Shown here piece after piece: positions 1 through 9,054 of a stretch of DNA of 45,075 nucleotides. The stretch spans positions 1 to 45,075 of the forward strand of contig JANXYN010000089.1 of NCBI GenBank assembly GCA_025356035.1. Direction: 5' to 3'. Below the pieces are notes generated by a model. The model was not told the origin of the DNA and made no database searches. It worked only from the letters and a program-made list of their open reading frames with translations. Position numbers and translations under genes: made by a program. Each line of letters begins with the position of its first letter. Within the stretch, counting starts at the first letter, position 1. This DNA is from Geobacteraceae bacterium (GTDB lineage Bacteria; Desulfobacterota; Desulfuromonadia; Geobacterales; Geobacteraceae).

Positions 1-567
1 GCACTGCTGAAACGGAAGCTGGTTGAAATGGCCGAGACGGGGGTCAATCACCTCAATCTGCACCAGATGCGGTTGACTCCCTACAACTTTGGCCCGCTGA
101 CGGAGCGGGGCTACACCTTTCTCCATGGCGAGAAGGTCACGGTACTAGAGTCGGAACTCTCTGCCTTGCGGATGGTTCGTTTCGGGTTGGAACAGGGCAT
201 TCCCCTGCCGGTGAACTACTGTTCATTCCCCTATAAGCGGCGCTTCCAGCACGCAGCCGCCCGGCGTCGTGCGGCCCTGACCATCTGCGTTTCCGGTGAG
301 GTGGTGACGGAATCTGGCTATCTGCGGACCCTGACAGCTTCAGGTGTGCGTTACTGCGAGGCAGCCCTCCTGCAGAATCCAAGCTACCGCTACCCCTTCG
401 AAAAGATCGTGCTGGAAACCGGTCGTGCCCTCTATCTGGAGCGACGGCCACTGACGCCGGAACTGGAATTGTCGGCTGCGGAACGGACTGCCTTGGCGGC
501 GGGCCAGCCACCGGAGCGGGTAGCCCGCTTTGAACGAATTGAGAGCGGTCTGGCTGACTATTTCTAA
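1..567 (+). CDS. C-terminal part of a probable radical-SAM family protein (5' end outside window)
   Basis: The reading frame is open from base 1, so the gene begins upstream. The first internal ATG at 28 is unlikely to be the real start. About 188 residues are visible. A stretch around HLNLHQMRLTPYNFGPL, then an arginine-rich SFPYKRRFQ segment and a small C-terminal domain, resemble the tail of radical-SAM proteins found in Geobacter genomes. The CxxxCxxC cluster motif would lie outside the window, so the family call is recognition only. It is followed by a bidirectional-looking terminator at 741-766. Confidence 0.45.
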   Translation, partial: ALLKRKLVEMAETGVNHLNLHQMRLTPYNFGPLTERGYTFLHGEKVTVLESELSALRMVRFGLEQGIPLPVNYCSFPYKRRFQHAAARRRAALTICVSGEVVTESGYLRTLTASGVRYCEAALLQNPSYRYPFEKIVLETGRALYLERRPLTPELELSAAERTALAAGQPPERVARFERIESGLADYF

Positions 568-740
568 CTCTTCCTCTCAGTAGCCTAAGGACGATAGTGG
601 TGTCACCAAACGCCCCCTTGGAGCGAATCCATCATGCCTGCACCCGCCATTAAAACGGATTCCCCATTCTGGCAACTCCCCGTCTCGGCGTTCTTGGTAT
701 AGTTGGCACCAAGCCCTGGCGGAGATGCGCGGCAGGACAA

Positions 741-766
741 AAAAGGGCCCCTTTCGGGGCCCTTTT
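741..766. terminator. Bidirectional intrinsic terminator between convergent genes
   Basis: A perfect 11-bp stem (AAAAGGGCCCC / GGGGCCCTTTT) closes a 4-base loop. It has A-runs before and T-runs after, so it can terminate in both directions. It sits between the plus-strand radical-SAM gene and the minus-strand heme lipoprotein. Confidence 0.85.
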
Positions 767-792
767 CCTTTGCTTGTTACAACAGTCTGAAA

Positions 793-2828
793 CTAATATG
801 ATACTGCTGCTATGGCGGCAATCTGGGCAGCCGTCAACGGGTTTGATCCCGTCGAGCGGTATTGACTCATTTGACTGAAGGATGCAATTGCCGAGGTGAT
901 CTGGGTAGCCGTCCTCGGTCCAAGCGAACCATGGCAACCGAGGCAGCTACTGTTATAGAACGCCAAGGCGTCAAAAGCCGCAGCTGCGGTGGTAGCCGTG
1001 GCCTGGGTCGAAGCGGCACTCGCGCCGGCGCTGTTCGTCGCAGTGACGATGTAGTAGTAGGCGGTAGCGTCAGCGAGCCCGGTCTGGACGTAGGGGGTGG
1101 TTGCTCCGGCGATCTTGGTCCCGGTGGTGGTTGTCACGCCGGTCTTGGTGGACCAGTAGATGTTGTAGGCAGTTGCGCCGGATACCGCCGACCAGGCGAT
1201 GGTCACCTGTTTGGTGCTGCCAGTGGCGGTCACGCCGGTCGGGGCTGCGGGAACGGCAGGAGGCGGTGCGTTGGTGGTTGCGCTGGCCTGGGCCGAGGCG
1301 GCACTTTCGCCGACGTTGTTCACCGCGGTGACGATGTAGTAGTAGGTAGTGCCGGCGGAAAGCCCGGTCTGGACGTAGGGGCTGGTGGTCCCGGCGATTC
1401 TCGTTCCGGTGGCGGTCGTTACGCCAGACTTAGTGGACCAGTAAACGTTATAGGAGGCCGCGCCGGAGGCGGCGTTCCACAGGATGGTCGACTGGTTGGC
1501 GCCGCCGGTGGCCATTACCCCGGTCGGGGCTGCGGGAACGGTCGGGGCTGGTGCCGGGGTGAGGGTGGTAGCCGCCACCTGGGGCGACGGAACGCTTTCG
1601 CCGGCGCCGTTCACGGCGGTAACCACGTAGTAGTAACTGGTAGAGTCCGCGAGTCCGGTCTGGACCGCGGGACTGGTGGCCCCGGCGATCTTGGTCCCGG
1701 TGGCCGGGGTTACCCCCGGGGTGGCCGCATAGTAAATGTTATAGGTGGTCGCGCCGGATACTACCGGCCAGGAAATGGTCACCTGCTTGGTGCCGCCGGT
1801 GGCCGTTACTCCGGTCGGGGCTGTGGGGACGGTTGGGACGGGTGGCGCTGCAGTGGTGGTCGCAGAAACCTGGATGGCAGCGCTTTCGCCGCCACTGTTT
1901 ACAGCGGTAACCACGTAGTAGTAAGTGGTGCTTGCGCTAAGCCCGCTCTGGAGATAAGGGGCGGTTGCTCCGGCAATCTTGGTTCCGGTGGCGGTCGTCA
2001 CCCCGGAGGTAGTGGAATAATAAACGTTGTACGAGGTCGCATTGCCGACGGCGTTCCAGGAGAGAGTCACCTCGCCCACGCCGCCGGTGGCGGTCACGCC
2101 GGTCGGAGCTGCGGGGAGGGTGGGAGACGGCGGCATGCTGCCGGAGTTAAAGGTCCCGTGGGCGATGTCGGAAATCTTGCTGGTGAAGATGACGGCACCG
2201 GTTTGTGCGTTGGTGATCGTCAGGGAACCGCTTACCATGGCTATTTTCACGTTATCCAGCATCTCGTCGAGGCCGAGATGGTTGGCAATATACTGGGACG
2301 TGATCGGATTGGCGTCTTGTGCGTTGTACAGCAGGAGAAGGGGTTTCAGTTCCGCCATTAGGTTGTTGACGGCACCCTGGAGATTGTCTCCGATTTTATG
2401 GAGAGTGGCCGGATCGGGATTTGCGTAGACCTGCGCCGGGTCGTCAACGCCTGCGGCACTGGCTACCAACACATTGGAGAGGGGATTAATGTTGGCGGTG
2501 CCGGTTCCGTCGGCATAGGAATGCAGCGTGTAGTGCGTTCCGCCGGCGGTTCCGGTGCCTGGAGAATATAGGGGGCCTTCATGCCGGTGACATCGATGGC
2601 GTAGGTGCCATCGTTGCCGATGACCGCGGTTTTCACCTGCGGAGCGGCTGAGGCATCTTTCAGGCTTACCTGGCCTGCCAGGGTGGCCCCTACCGAGGCG
2701 ACCCCGCCCACTACCTGGGACGAAAGCGCCCCGTTGCCGCTGCCGCCGCAACCTGAAAGGGATAATGAAAGTGCTGTTAAGATGAGCAACGCTACTACTC
2801 CGAAACGGTCGATGCTTTTGAGCTTCAT
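793..2828 (-). pseudogene. Lipoprotein with four fibronectin III repeats and a C-terminal c-type heme site, apparently frameshifted
   Basis: Translation should start at the ATG at 2828, which follows a GGAGG ribosome site. The alternative start at 2915 has none. The N-terminus is a lipoprotein signal with lipobox LSGC. About 95 residues in, near 2554-2560, the frame breaks: the text ...APYILQA is continued as TGTAGGTHYTLHS only in another frame. One missing base in GGC-ACC would restore it. Downstream come a helical domain, four near-identical FnIII repeats of about 90 residues (each starting PAAPTGVTATGG or similar) and CLGCH, a single heme c attachment motif. The protein is probably surface or periplasmic and may help extracellular electron transfer. 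Whether the frameshift is real or a sequencing error cannot be told here. The gene lies downstream of two riboswitches. Confidence 0.8.
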
Positions 2829-2949
2829 GAATCCTCCGTGGTTCTTTTGTTGACTGCTACCTGCGTTTAGCGAGACTGAAGAAGTTGCGGTAGATGTGTT
2901 TCCTTGTCTCTTCACGCTGCTACCTCCTGTAGACCCCAGCAGGCAAAAT

Positions 2950-3065
2950 ATAAAAAGCCGGGTCGCGAATATCTAGGTGATATTTCGGCGACCCGGCTAT
3001 CTTCAAGAGACCCTTGGGCTTTCCGTCCCATCCTCGCGGATGGTTTAGTATTTTCGTCTATCTAC
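2950..3065 (-). promoter_or_regulatory. GEMM-I riboswitch, proximal copy (cGAMP-type, GEMM-Ib) with terminator
   Basis: Read on the minus strand, the RNA has the GEMM core: AAACCATCCGCGAGGATGGG (P2 stem with GNRA loop GCGA), then GACGGAAAGCC, a short P3 hairpin, and AGCCGGGTCGCC. The last segment also forms the 5' arm of a long terminator stem (2957-2997) followed by a T-run. The 5' flank ACGAAAATACTAAACC has A-rich bases where c-di-GMP aptamers carry AGGGC. From memory this matches Geobacter 3',3'-cGAMP riboswitches. It lies 120 bases upstream of the heme lipoprotein start. Confidence 0.8.
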
Positions 3066-3256
3066 TGCTGGGGTTTGTTGAATATGTTTACGTTAGCAAT
3101 AGCGGCCATTTGGTGTCAAGAAAAATTGTTACCTAGTTGTTTCCGCGCTGTAAATCCTCGATGTCCGGGTCAACTGCAGCAAACCATTCACCCTATAATT
3201 TTCGTTACGTGTCGCCACCTCCTTCTGTTTGCCCCCGCTTTATCTGTGCCCGGACA

Positions 3257-3367
3257 CAAAAAAGCCGGGTCGCGAATATCTGGTGATATTTCGGCGACCC
3301 GGCTGTCTCGGTGAGACCCTTGGGCTTTCCGTCCCATCCTCGCGAATGGTTAAGTATTATCGTCTAC
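3257..3367 (-). promoter_or_regulatory. GEMM-I riboswitch, distal copy (cGAMP-type, GEMM-Ib) with terminator
   Basis: This is a second copy of the aptamer-terminator unit, nearly identical in the core (AACCATTCGCGAGGATGGGA, GACGGAAAGCC, AGCCGGGTCGCC). P3 differs (GGGTCTC/GAGAC). Its terminator stem is at 3264-3303, followed on the minus strand by six Ts (plus-strand As 3258-3263). About 190 bases separate it from the proximal copy, so a transcript must pass two ligand-controlled terminators before reaching the lipoprotein gene. Confidence 0.8.
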
Positions 3368-3602
3368 CACAACCATAACGGTAAGGTATAGTTTCCCTTT
3401 TACCCTATTAGCACAGTCAAAGTCAAAATAAATTGTTCTAACGAAATCCGGTGTTGCGAACCGAGTTTTCCCTTTCGGCATCTGCTCCGTAACTCCGGTC
3501 ATCCGACTGCAGCGAGGAGCTGGCAGAACGTCTGCCCCCTGGGAGGTAGTGGGGTAAAGGCTTGACAACGCAGGCTGAACGTCGCACCTCGCACGGATTT
3601 AT
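3368..3602. other. Non-coding stretch upstream of the riboswitches
   Basis: This should hold the promoter for the riboswitch-lipoprotein transcript. On the minus strand two overlapping TTGACT boxes occur near 3410-3425, but no convincing -10 lies at the right spacing. Short open frames here look spurious. Nothing else is recognised. Confidence 0.3.
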
Positions 3603-3725
3603 TTGACCAACTTCCATGTTTCGGTTACATTGAGACAGTTTTGCTGGCGTGTGGGAGGGGCGAAATGGCGGGATACATCTGCTGCTGCCGGAAGCCGCTG
3701 CATGCCAATTCAAAGGTCGGCCGGC
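3603..3725 (+). repeat. Dispersed ~125-bp repeat, copy A (diverged)
   Basis: It shares TTGACC, TCGGTTACATTGAG.CAGTTTTGCTG, CGAAATGGCGGGAT and GCCAATTCAAAGG in the same order and orientation as the copies at 19436-19570 and 19891-20018. It is the most diverged of the three. It is likely a remnant or non-autonomous mobile element; the family is not identified. Confidence 0.6.
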
Positions 3726-3807
3726 ATATGGGAGAAGTAAGCTGCGCCTGGTTCGTATCCGGCACCATGACCGTTGACTAGGAACAACAAACAGAGGAGG
3801 ACTATTT

Positions 3808-4374
3808 ATGAAGCAATCGCTCGGCGCAAAGACCCTTCTGTTCCCAGCCCCGGTCCTGCTGGTCGGGACCTATGATCGGGATGGAAAGCCGAATCTTATG
3901 AACGCCGCATGGGGCGGCATCTGCTGTTCCCAACCGCCATGTGTTACTATCTCGCTGCGCAAGGCGACATATTCTTACTCCGCCATTGTGGAGCGCAAAG
4001 CCTTCACGATCGGCATAGCGTCGGAAGCCCAGATGAAGGCAGCCGATTATGTGGGTATCGTCTCGGGGCGCGATGTCGACAAGTTTGCCGCCACTGGCCT
4101 CACCCCGGTCAGAAGCGAGTTGGTGGACGCCCCTTACGCGGCGGAGATTCTGTTCGTCCTTGAATGTCGCCTGCTGCACACTTTGGAGATAGGCCTGCAC
4201 ACCCAGTTCATCGGCGAGATTATCGATGTGAAGGCGGATTCCACTCTGCTCGGCGACGACGGTATGCCAGACATCCTGAAGATCAAACCACTCGTCTTTG
4301 ATACCGCCCACCGTGGCTATCACGGCATCGGCCCCATTCTCGGCAAAGCCTTTGCCGTGGGGAAAGAACTGTAA
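3808..4374 (+). CDS. Flavin reductase / flavoredoxin family protein
   Basis: This 188-residue protein starts at an ATG preceded by AGAGGAGG. The N-terminal [26 protein letters not shown] and the central [15 protein letters not shown] segments are typical of FMN-binding split-barrel flavoredoxins, which reduce or carry flavin in anaerobes. Length fits the family (about 190). It stands alone, with a hairpin downstream and a P-type ATPase remnant after that. The physiological partner is not evident. Confidence 0.85.
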   Translation: MKQSLGAKTLLFPAPVLLVGTYDRDGKPNLMNAAWGGICCSQPPCVTISLRKATYSYSAIVERKAFTIGIASEAQMKAADYVGIVSGRDVDKFAATGLTPVRSELVDAPYAAEILFVLECRLLHTLEIGLHTQFIGEIIDVKADSTLLGDDGMPDILKIKPLVFDTAHRGYHGIGPILGKAFAVGKEL

Positions 4375-4404
4375 ATCGAAGGAACAATGGGCGCACCGAA
4401 TCAG

Positions 4405-4432
4405 GGAGGACGGCCTTCGGACCGATCCTCCT
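4405..4432 (+). terminator. Possible terminator hairpin after the flavoredoxin gene
   Basis: GGAGGA...TCCTCC stem with an inner CGGnC-TTCG-GnCCG hairpin. The T-tract is weak (TTAACG), so function as a terminator is uncertain. Confidence 0.4.
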
Positions 4433-4462
4433 TAACGCCTGCATCCTCTCCGCTTATCCCGT

Positions 4463-4632
4463 GACGCCCCCAGCTTCTTCATCCTCCGTGCCATCGTCCT
4501 CATCAATGTGACCCTCGTTTTCGTCCAGGAATACCGGCCGGACAGGCAGTAGAACGTCTGCGCCAGTCGGTGGCAGTGCGTGGACAGGTACTGCGGGACG
4601 ATAAGTTCCTGGAGATCCCGCTCGCCGTATGC
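4463..4632 (+). pseudogene. Remnant of a P-type cation/proton ATPase (N-terminal part)
   Basis: Within the 457-base gap between flavoredoxin and aquaporin, one frame reads FFILRAIVLINVTLVFVQEY and stops at 4550. The -1 frame continues VERLRQSVAVRGQVLRDDKF then LEIPLA. This order (hydrophobic helix, QEY, then V.RDGK..EIP) matches the second membrane helix and start of the actuator domain of P-type ATPases of the plasma-membrane H+-ATPase kind. No start, phosphorylation motif or rest of the gene is present. The remainder of the gap shows only an A/T-rich stretch. Confidence 0.5.
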
Positions 4633-4831
4633 TTATGGGGGGCCAAAAATAACAAAAAAATTCCATGATATAATGACAGCACAACATGATATGACGGCCA
4701 TGCCTTCTCCGGCGGGCCTTATTCATATGGGCCCTTTACTCGAAAGAAAGTTAGGTGGGGGGCGTTTTGGGTAGGGCTGTAAATGATAATTTAGCAATGG
4801 CATGCTGAAGTGCGGGCAGAAAAGGAATAGG

Positions 4832-5611
4832 ATGGATATGCATGATCGATCTGTTCCATGGTTGCTATTCGGCGCCGAGTTGATGGGCACAGCGTTGCTT
4901 GTTGCAGTTGGGTTGTCGTTCGTGATCCTAGGCTTCGGCCAGGGCAGCCCCATGGTTCAGCTCATCCCGAGCACCGGCTGGCGCCGGCTGATTACAGGCT
5001 TTCTGTTCGGCACCACCGGTGCCTTGATTGCGCTATCGCCGCTCGGCAAAGAAAGCGGTGCGCACATCAATCCGATCGTTACCCTGGGATTCTGGCTGAT
5101 GGGCAAGCTGAGAACCCGTCATGCGCTGGGCTACGTACTTTCGCAATTTACGGGCGCAGTCCTGGGGGCGCTGCCGTTAATGGCGTGGGGGGAGATGGGC
5201 CGTAGCGTGGCGTTCGGGGCTACTCTGCCCGGCGCGGCGTACGGGGCCAGCTGGGCGTTGCTGGGAGAAGCGATAACTACTTTCGCCCTCATCGTTGGGC
5301 TGTTCTTCTTCCTGCGACATCGACGGCTGCGGCCTTTCACCCCGGCTATCTTTCCCATCTTGTACGCCGCCATGGTTTTCGCGGAAGCGCCCATCTCCGG
5401 CACCAGCACTAATCCCGCCCGCAGCCTTGGGCCGGCGGTGATCTCCGGAGCTTGGCATGGCTGGTGGGTTTACTGGTTGGGCCCATTGGTGGGCACTTTT
5501 TTGGGCGTCGCTGTGTACCGGTTTACAGGTCTGAGTTGGCTGACGATTGAGGTTGCAAAGCTCTACCACTTTGGGCATGACCGATACGGTGTGTTTCGCT
5601 GGAAGGGGTAA
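4832..5611 (+). CDS. MIP family channel (aquaporin/glycerol facilitator-like)
   Basis: The start at 4832 follows AAGGAA. The ATG ten codons earlier (4802) lacks a ribosome site. About 259 residues with six membrane helices. The two half-helix signatures are present: GAHINPIVTL, where the usual NPA is NPI, and GTSTNPARSLGP with a standard NPA. The protein would pass water or small neutral solutes across the inner membrane. It is the first gene of a same-strand run that continues into an SDR (29-base gap). Confidence 0.88.
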   Translation: MDMHDRSVPWLLFGAELMGTALLVAVGLSFVILGFGQGSPMVQLIPSTGWRRLITGFLFGTTGALIALSPLGKESGAHINPIVTLGFWLMGKLRTRHALGYVLSQFTGAVLGALPLMAWGEMGRSVAFGATLPGAAYGASWALLGEAITTFALIVGLFFFLRHRRLRPFTPAIFPILYAAMVFAEAPISGTSTNPARSLGPAVISGAWHGWWVYWLGPLVGTFLGVAVYRFTGLSWLTIEVAKLYHFGHDRYGVFRWKG

Positions 5612-5640
5612 GTTGTTGCCCATAGACAGGGAGGGGTACC

Positions 5641-6423
5641 ATGAACATCCGGCTTGACGGCAAACGGGCCGTCGTCACCGGCGGCAATTCCGGCATCGGT
5701 GAGGCGATTGCCGTATGTCTCGCCGAAGCGGGCGCACGAGTGGCAATCAACTACGTCGCCCAGCCTGAGGCAGCACATTCTCTTGTGCAGAGGATTCAGG
5801 AGCAACGCGGCATTGCCATGGCGGTCAAAGCCGACGTATCCGACCCCGATGCCATCGCGAAAATGTTCGAAAGCATCGAAGCGGCCTGGGGTGGGATTGA
5901 TATTCTGGTCAACAATGCGGGCATAGACGGTGACCGCGCCTTCGGTTGGGAAACCGATATTGCTGCGTGGCGAAAAGTTATCGAGGTGAACCTGTTGGGA
6001 GCCTTCTATTGCGCTCGCGAAGCCCTGCAGCGGCTGGTGCCGCAGAAAAGCGGCGTTATCCTCAACATCAGCTCGGTGCATGAGGAGATCGCCTGGTCCG
6101 GCTACAGCGCCTACACCGCCAGCAAGGCTGCCGTAGCCATGCTGACCAAGACCCTGGCCCAGGAGGCTGCTCCGCACGGGGTGCGCGTGCTATCGGTTGC
6201 ACCCGGGGCGATCAAGACACCGATCAACCGCTCAGTATGGGGCGATCCCGGGAACCTGCAGGACTTGCTGGAAAAGATCCCGCTGAAACGAATCGGCGAT
6301 CCGGAAGAAGTCGCCCGCTTGGTGGTGGTGCTGGCTTCGGACCTTGCCTCCTATGTGACCGGTCGCACAATCTTCGTGGATGGGGGCATGACCGACTATC
6401 CCGACTTCGCCCATGGCGGTTAG
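5641..6423 (+). CDS. Short-chain dehydrogenase/reductase, glucose 1-dehydrogenase-like
   Basis: This 260-residue classical SDR has the cofactor motif TGGNSGIG near residue 14, NNAG, and the catalytic Ser...YTASK. The C-terminus ends in VTGRTIFVDGGMTDYP, as in glucose 1-dehydrogenases and 3-oxoacyl reductases. The basic residue pattern after strand 2 is not distinctive, so NAD/NADP preference is open. The next gene encodes a glucoamylase, which releases glucose, so sugar oxidation is a reasonable inference. Ribosome site GGGAGG at 5630-5635. Confidence 0.82.
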   Translation: MNIRLDGKRAVVTGGNSGIGEAIAVCLAEAGARVAINYVAQPEAAHSLVQRIQEQRGIAMAVKADVSDPDAIAKMFESIEAAWGGIDILVNNAGIDGDRAFGWETDIAAWRKVIEVNLLGAFYCAREALQRLVPQKSGVILNISSVHEEIAWSGYSAYTASKAAVAMLTKTLAQEAAPHGVRVLSVAPGAIKTPINRSVWGDPGNLQDLLEKIPLKRIGDPEEVARLVVVLASDLASYVTGRTIFVDGGMTDYPDFAHGG

Positions 6424-6485
6424 TGCCCCCAGGCAATCAACTGACTGAATAGAAACGGGTACGGAAACCAGCAACAGGAGACGCT

Positions 6486-8912
6486 ATGGATGCCCCGGAT
6501 CGTTACGCTCCTGGCTGGCCGGGCATTCCGGCGCGCTGGACCTCCAGCGCCAAGTCGGCGGTGGGCACTTCCCTTAGTAACAAGAGCCGTGTCTGGTTCA
6601 CTCTGAGCCACGGGATATTTAACGAGATCTACTATCCGCGGATTGACCAGGCCTGTGTGCGCGACATGGGATTGATCGTCAGTGACGGAGCGGATTTCCT
6701 CTCCGAGGAAAAACGTGATGCCAGTACCGAAGTCCACTGGCTGGCCGAAGGTGTGCCGGCCTTCCGTTTGGTCAACACGTGCCGGCAGGGTCGCTACCGT
6801 ATCGAAAAGAAGATTTTGACCGACCCCCAAAGGGACGCCGTGTTGCAGCAGACCCGGTTCATCGCCCTGAAAGGGGAGGTCTCGAATTATCGCCTCTATC
6901 TGCTGCTCGCGCCGCATCTGGGCAATCACGGCGCCGGCAATGCCGGCTGGGTTGGCGAGTATAAAGGCCTCCCCCTGTTGATTGCAGAACGGGAAGGGAA
7001 CGCACTGGCTCTGGCCTGCTCCGTTCCTTGGCTCAAGCGCTCCGTGGGGTTCGTCGGATTCTCGGACGGCTGGCAGGATCTGGCGTCTCACAAACAGATG
7101 ACGTGGGACTACACGCGGGCCGAAAACGGGAATGTCGCCCTGACGGCTGAGGTGGACCTGGAAGCGGGCAATGGAGAATTTCTATTGGCTCTGGGGTTTG
7201 GACGTAACGCCGCCGAAGCGGGGAACCGTGCCCGCGCCGCGCTCCAGGACGGCTTCGACGCTGCGCAAGCGGAGTATGTTGGAGAGTGGAAGGGATGGCA
7301 GGAGACGCTGCTGCACCTCGACACAGACCGGACAGATGACCGGCAAAACTTTTACCGGGTCAGCACGGCCGTCCTGCGCGCACACGAGGCCTTCAATTTC
7401 CCCGGCGGGATAATCGCCAGCCTTTCAATCCCGTGGGGATTCAGCAAGGGGGACAACGACTTGGGGGGCTATCACCTCGCCTGGCCGCGCGACCTGGTGG
7501 AGTCGGCGGGGGGGCTTCTGGCTGCCGGCGCCCATGAGGAGGTTCGTCGCGTCCTCTGCTATTTGCAGGCAACGCAGGAAAGTGACGGACACTGGGCCCA
7601 GAACATGTGGCTGGACGGTTCTCCCTACTGGAATGGCATCCAGATGGACGAAACAGCCCTGCCGGTTCTTCTTGTTGACTTGGCCCGGCGCGAAAAGTCA
7701 CTGGCCGCGGACGATGTGGCTCGCTTCTGGCCGATGGTTCGAAAAGCCGCGACCTACCTGCTCCGCAACGGTCCGGTGAGCCCGCAGGACCGCTGGGAGG
7801 AAGATCCCGGCTATTCGCCATTCACGGTGGCCGCCGAAATCGCCGCGCTCTTGGCGGCGGCGGATCTGGCCGAAATGCACCACGAACCGTCAATCGCATC
7901 GTATCTGCGCGAGACCGCCGACGTCTGGAACGGATCCATCGACCGCTGGATGTACGTAACCGGTACCGATTGGTGTCGTGAGTTCAAGGTCGCGGGGTAT
8001 TATGTCCGGATTGCACCGGTCGAAACCGAAGAGGGGGTGTCCCGCTTTCAAAGGAGTATTCCGGTAAAGAATGTCGCACCCGGGGAGGCCAGCAGCCTCG
8101 CCAGCCATCTGGTAAGTCCCGACGCGCTGGCCCTGGTTCGTTTTGGCCTGCGCGCAGCCGACGATCCGCGCATCCTCGACACGGTGAAAGTCGTTGATGC
8201 GTTGCTTAAGGTGGAGATACCTCATGGCCCCATCTGGCACCGCTACAACGGCGACGGTTATGGCGAACATGAGGATGGCGAACCATTTGACGGTACCGGG
8301 ATTGGCCGGGCCTGGCCACTTTTGACCGGCGAACGGGCGCATTTCGAACTATCGGCTGGTAGGGTAAAAGAGGCAGAAAGGCTTCAGGCATCCATGGAAT
8401 ACTTTGCCGGTGCTGAAGGTCTGCTTCCCGAGCAGACATGGGACGTCTCGGACATACCGGAACGGGAGCTCTTTTTCGGCCGGCCATCCGGTTCAGCAAT
8501 GCCGCTCGCCTGGGCACACGCCGAGTATCTCAAGCTGCTCCGCTCCTTACGCGATGGGCGGGTCTTCGACATGCCGCCACAAACCGTCCAGCGCTATCTG
8601 GTGGACAAAACCGAATCCTCCTGTCTGATCTGGTGCTTCAACCATAAGATCCGCTCCTTGCCGGTTGGCAAGATACTGCGCATCGTGACGATGGTGCCTG
8701 CGGTCTGTCACTGGAGTGTCGATGGTTGGCATACTACTTTTGAAAGCTCTACCCATGATACCGGTCTGGGTTTCCAGGCCGTGGATCTGGCCGCCGAACT
8801 ACTTTCCGAAGGGGAACAGGTACGATTCACTTTTTACTGGCCCCAGTCATCTCGTTGGGAGGAAGCTGATTTCGTCGTCAGCATTATTGCTCCGTTAGTC
8901 CTCAAGCCTTGA
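6486..8912 (+). CDS. Glycoside hydrolase family 15 glucoamylase-like protein
   Basis: The 808-residue protein begins after AGGAG and has no signal peptide, so it is probably cytoplasmic. An N-terminal beta-sandwich domain (about residues 1-270) precedes an (alpha/alpha)6 barrel. Barrel motifs include YHLAWPRDLVESAGGLLAAG, WEEDPGYSPFTVA (candidate general acid) and LLPEQTWD (candidate general base). A small C-terminal beta domain follows. GH15 enzymes release glucose from alpha-glucans; this one may act on glycogen or maltooligosaccharides. Neighbours are a putative glucose dehydrogenase and pyruvate oxidase. Confidence 0.88.
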   Translation: MDAPDRYAPGWPGIPARWTSSAKSAVGTSLSNKSRVWFTLSHGIFNEIYYPRIDQACVRDMGLIVSDGADFLSEEKRDASTEVHWLAEGVPAFRLVNTCRQGRYRIEKKILTDPQRDAVLQQTRFIALKGEVSNYRLYLLLAPHLGNHGAGNAGWVGEYKGLPLLIAEREGNALALACSVPWLKRSVGFVGFSDGWQDLASHKQMTWDYTRAENGNVALTAEVDLEAGNGEFLLALGFGRNAAEAGNRARAALQDGFDAAQAEYVGEWKGWQETLLHLDTDRTDDRQNFYRVSTAVLRAHEAFNFPGGIIASLSIPWGFSKGDNDLGGYHLAWPRDLVESAGGLLAAGAHEEVRRVLCYLQATQESDGHWAQNMWLDGSPYWNGIQMDETALPVLLVDLARREKSLAADDVARFWPMVRKAATYLLRNGPVSPQDRWEEDPGYSPFTVAAEIAALLAAADLAEMHHEPSIASYLRETADVWNGSIDRWMYVTGTDWCREFKVAGYYVRIAPVETEEGVSRFQRSIPVKNVAPGEASSLASHLVSPDALALVRFGLRAADDPRILDTVKVVDALLKVEIPHGPIWHRYNGDGYGEHEDGEPFDGTGIGRAWPLLTGERAHFELSAGRVKEAERLQASMEYFAGAEGLLPEQTWDVSDIPERELFFGRPSGSAMPLAWAHAEYLKLLRSLRDGRVFDMPPQTVQRYLVDKTESSCLIWCFNHKIRSLPVGKILRIVTMVPAVCHWSVDGWHTTFESSTHDTGLGFQAVDLAAELLSEGEQVRFTFYWPQSSRWEEADFVVSIIAPLVLKP

Positions 8913-9054
8913 TCTATAATCTTTTATGGGGGAACAAGTAAAAAAGGCAACACAGTCAAACCCCAATTCCCCATCATTGACACCGTTGGATAGGATGATA
9001 GGGTTACATCAGCACAAAGACGATGGTGAGACCAAACAGGCGGAGGCGACGATT

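Noticed and set aside
862-2361. 499-codon open frame on the plus strand
   Set aside because: Antisense to the FnIII repeats; glycine-rich repetitive translation without family features, caused by GC-rich repeats.
2950-3367. c-di-GMP (GEMM-Ia) identity for the riboswitches
   Set aside because: The 5' segment lacks the AGGGC that carries the key G of c-di-GMP aptamers; the A-rich form fits the cGAMP class better. Not fully excluded.
3438-3713. Minus-strand 91-codon frame
   Set aside because: Lies mostly within repeat copy A; not conserved as a frame in copies B and C.
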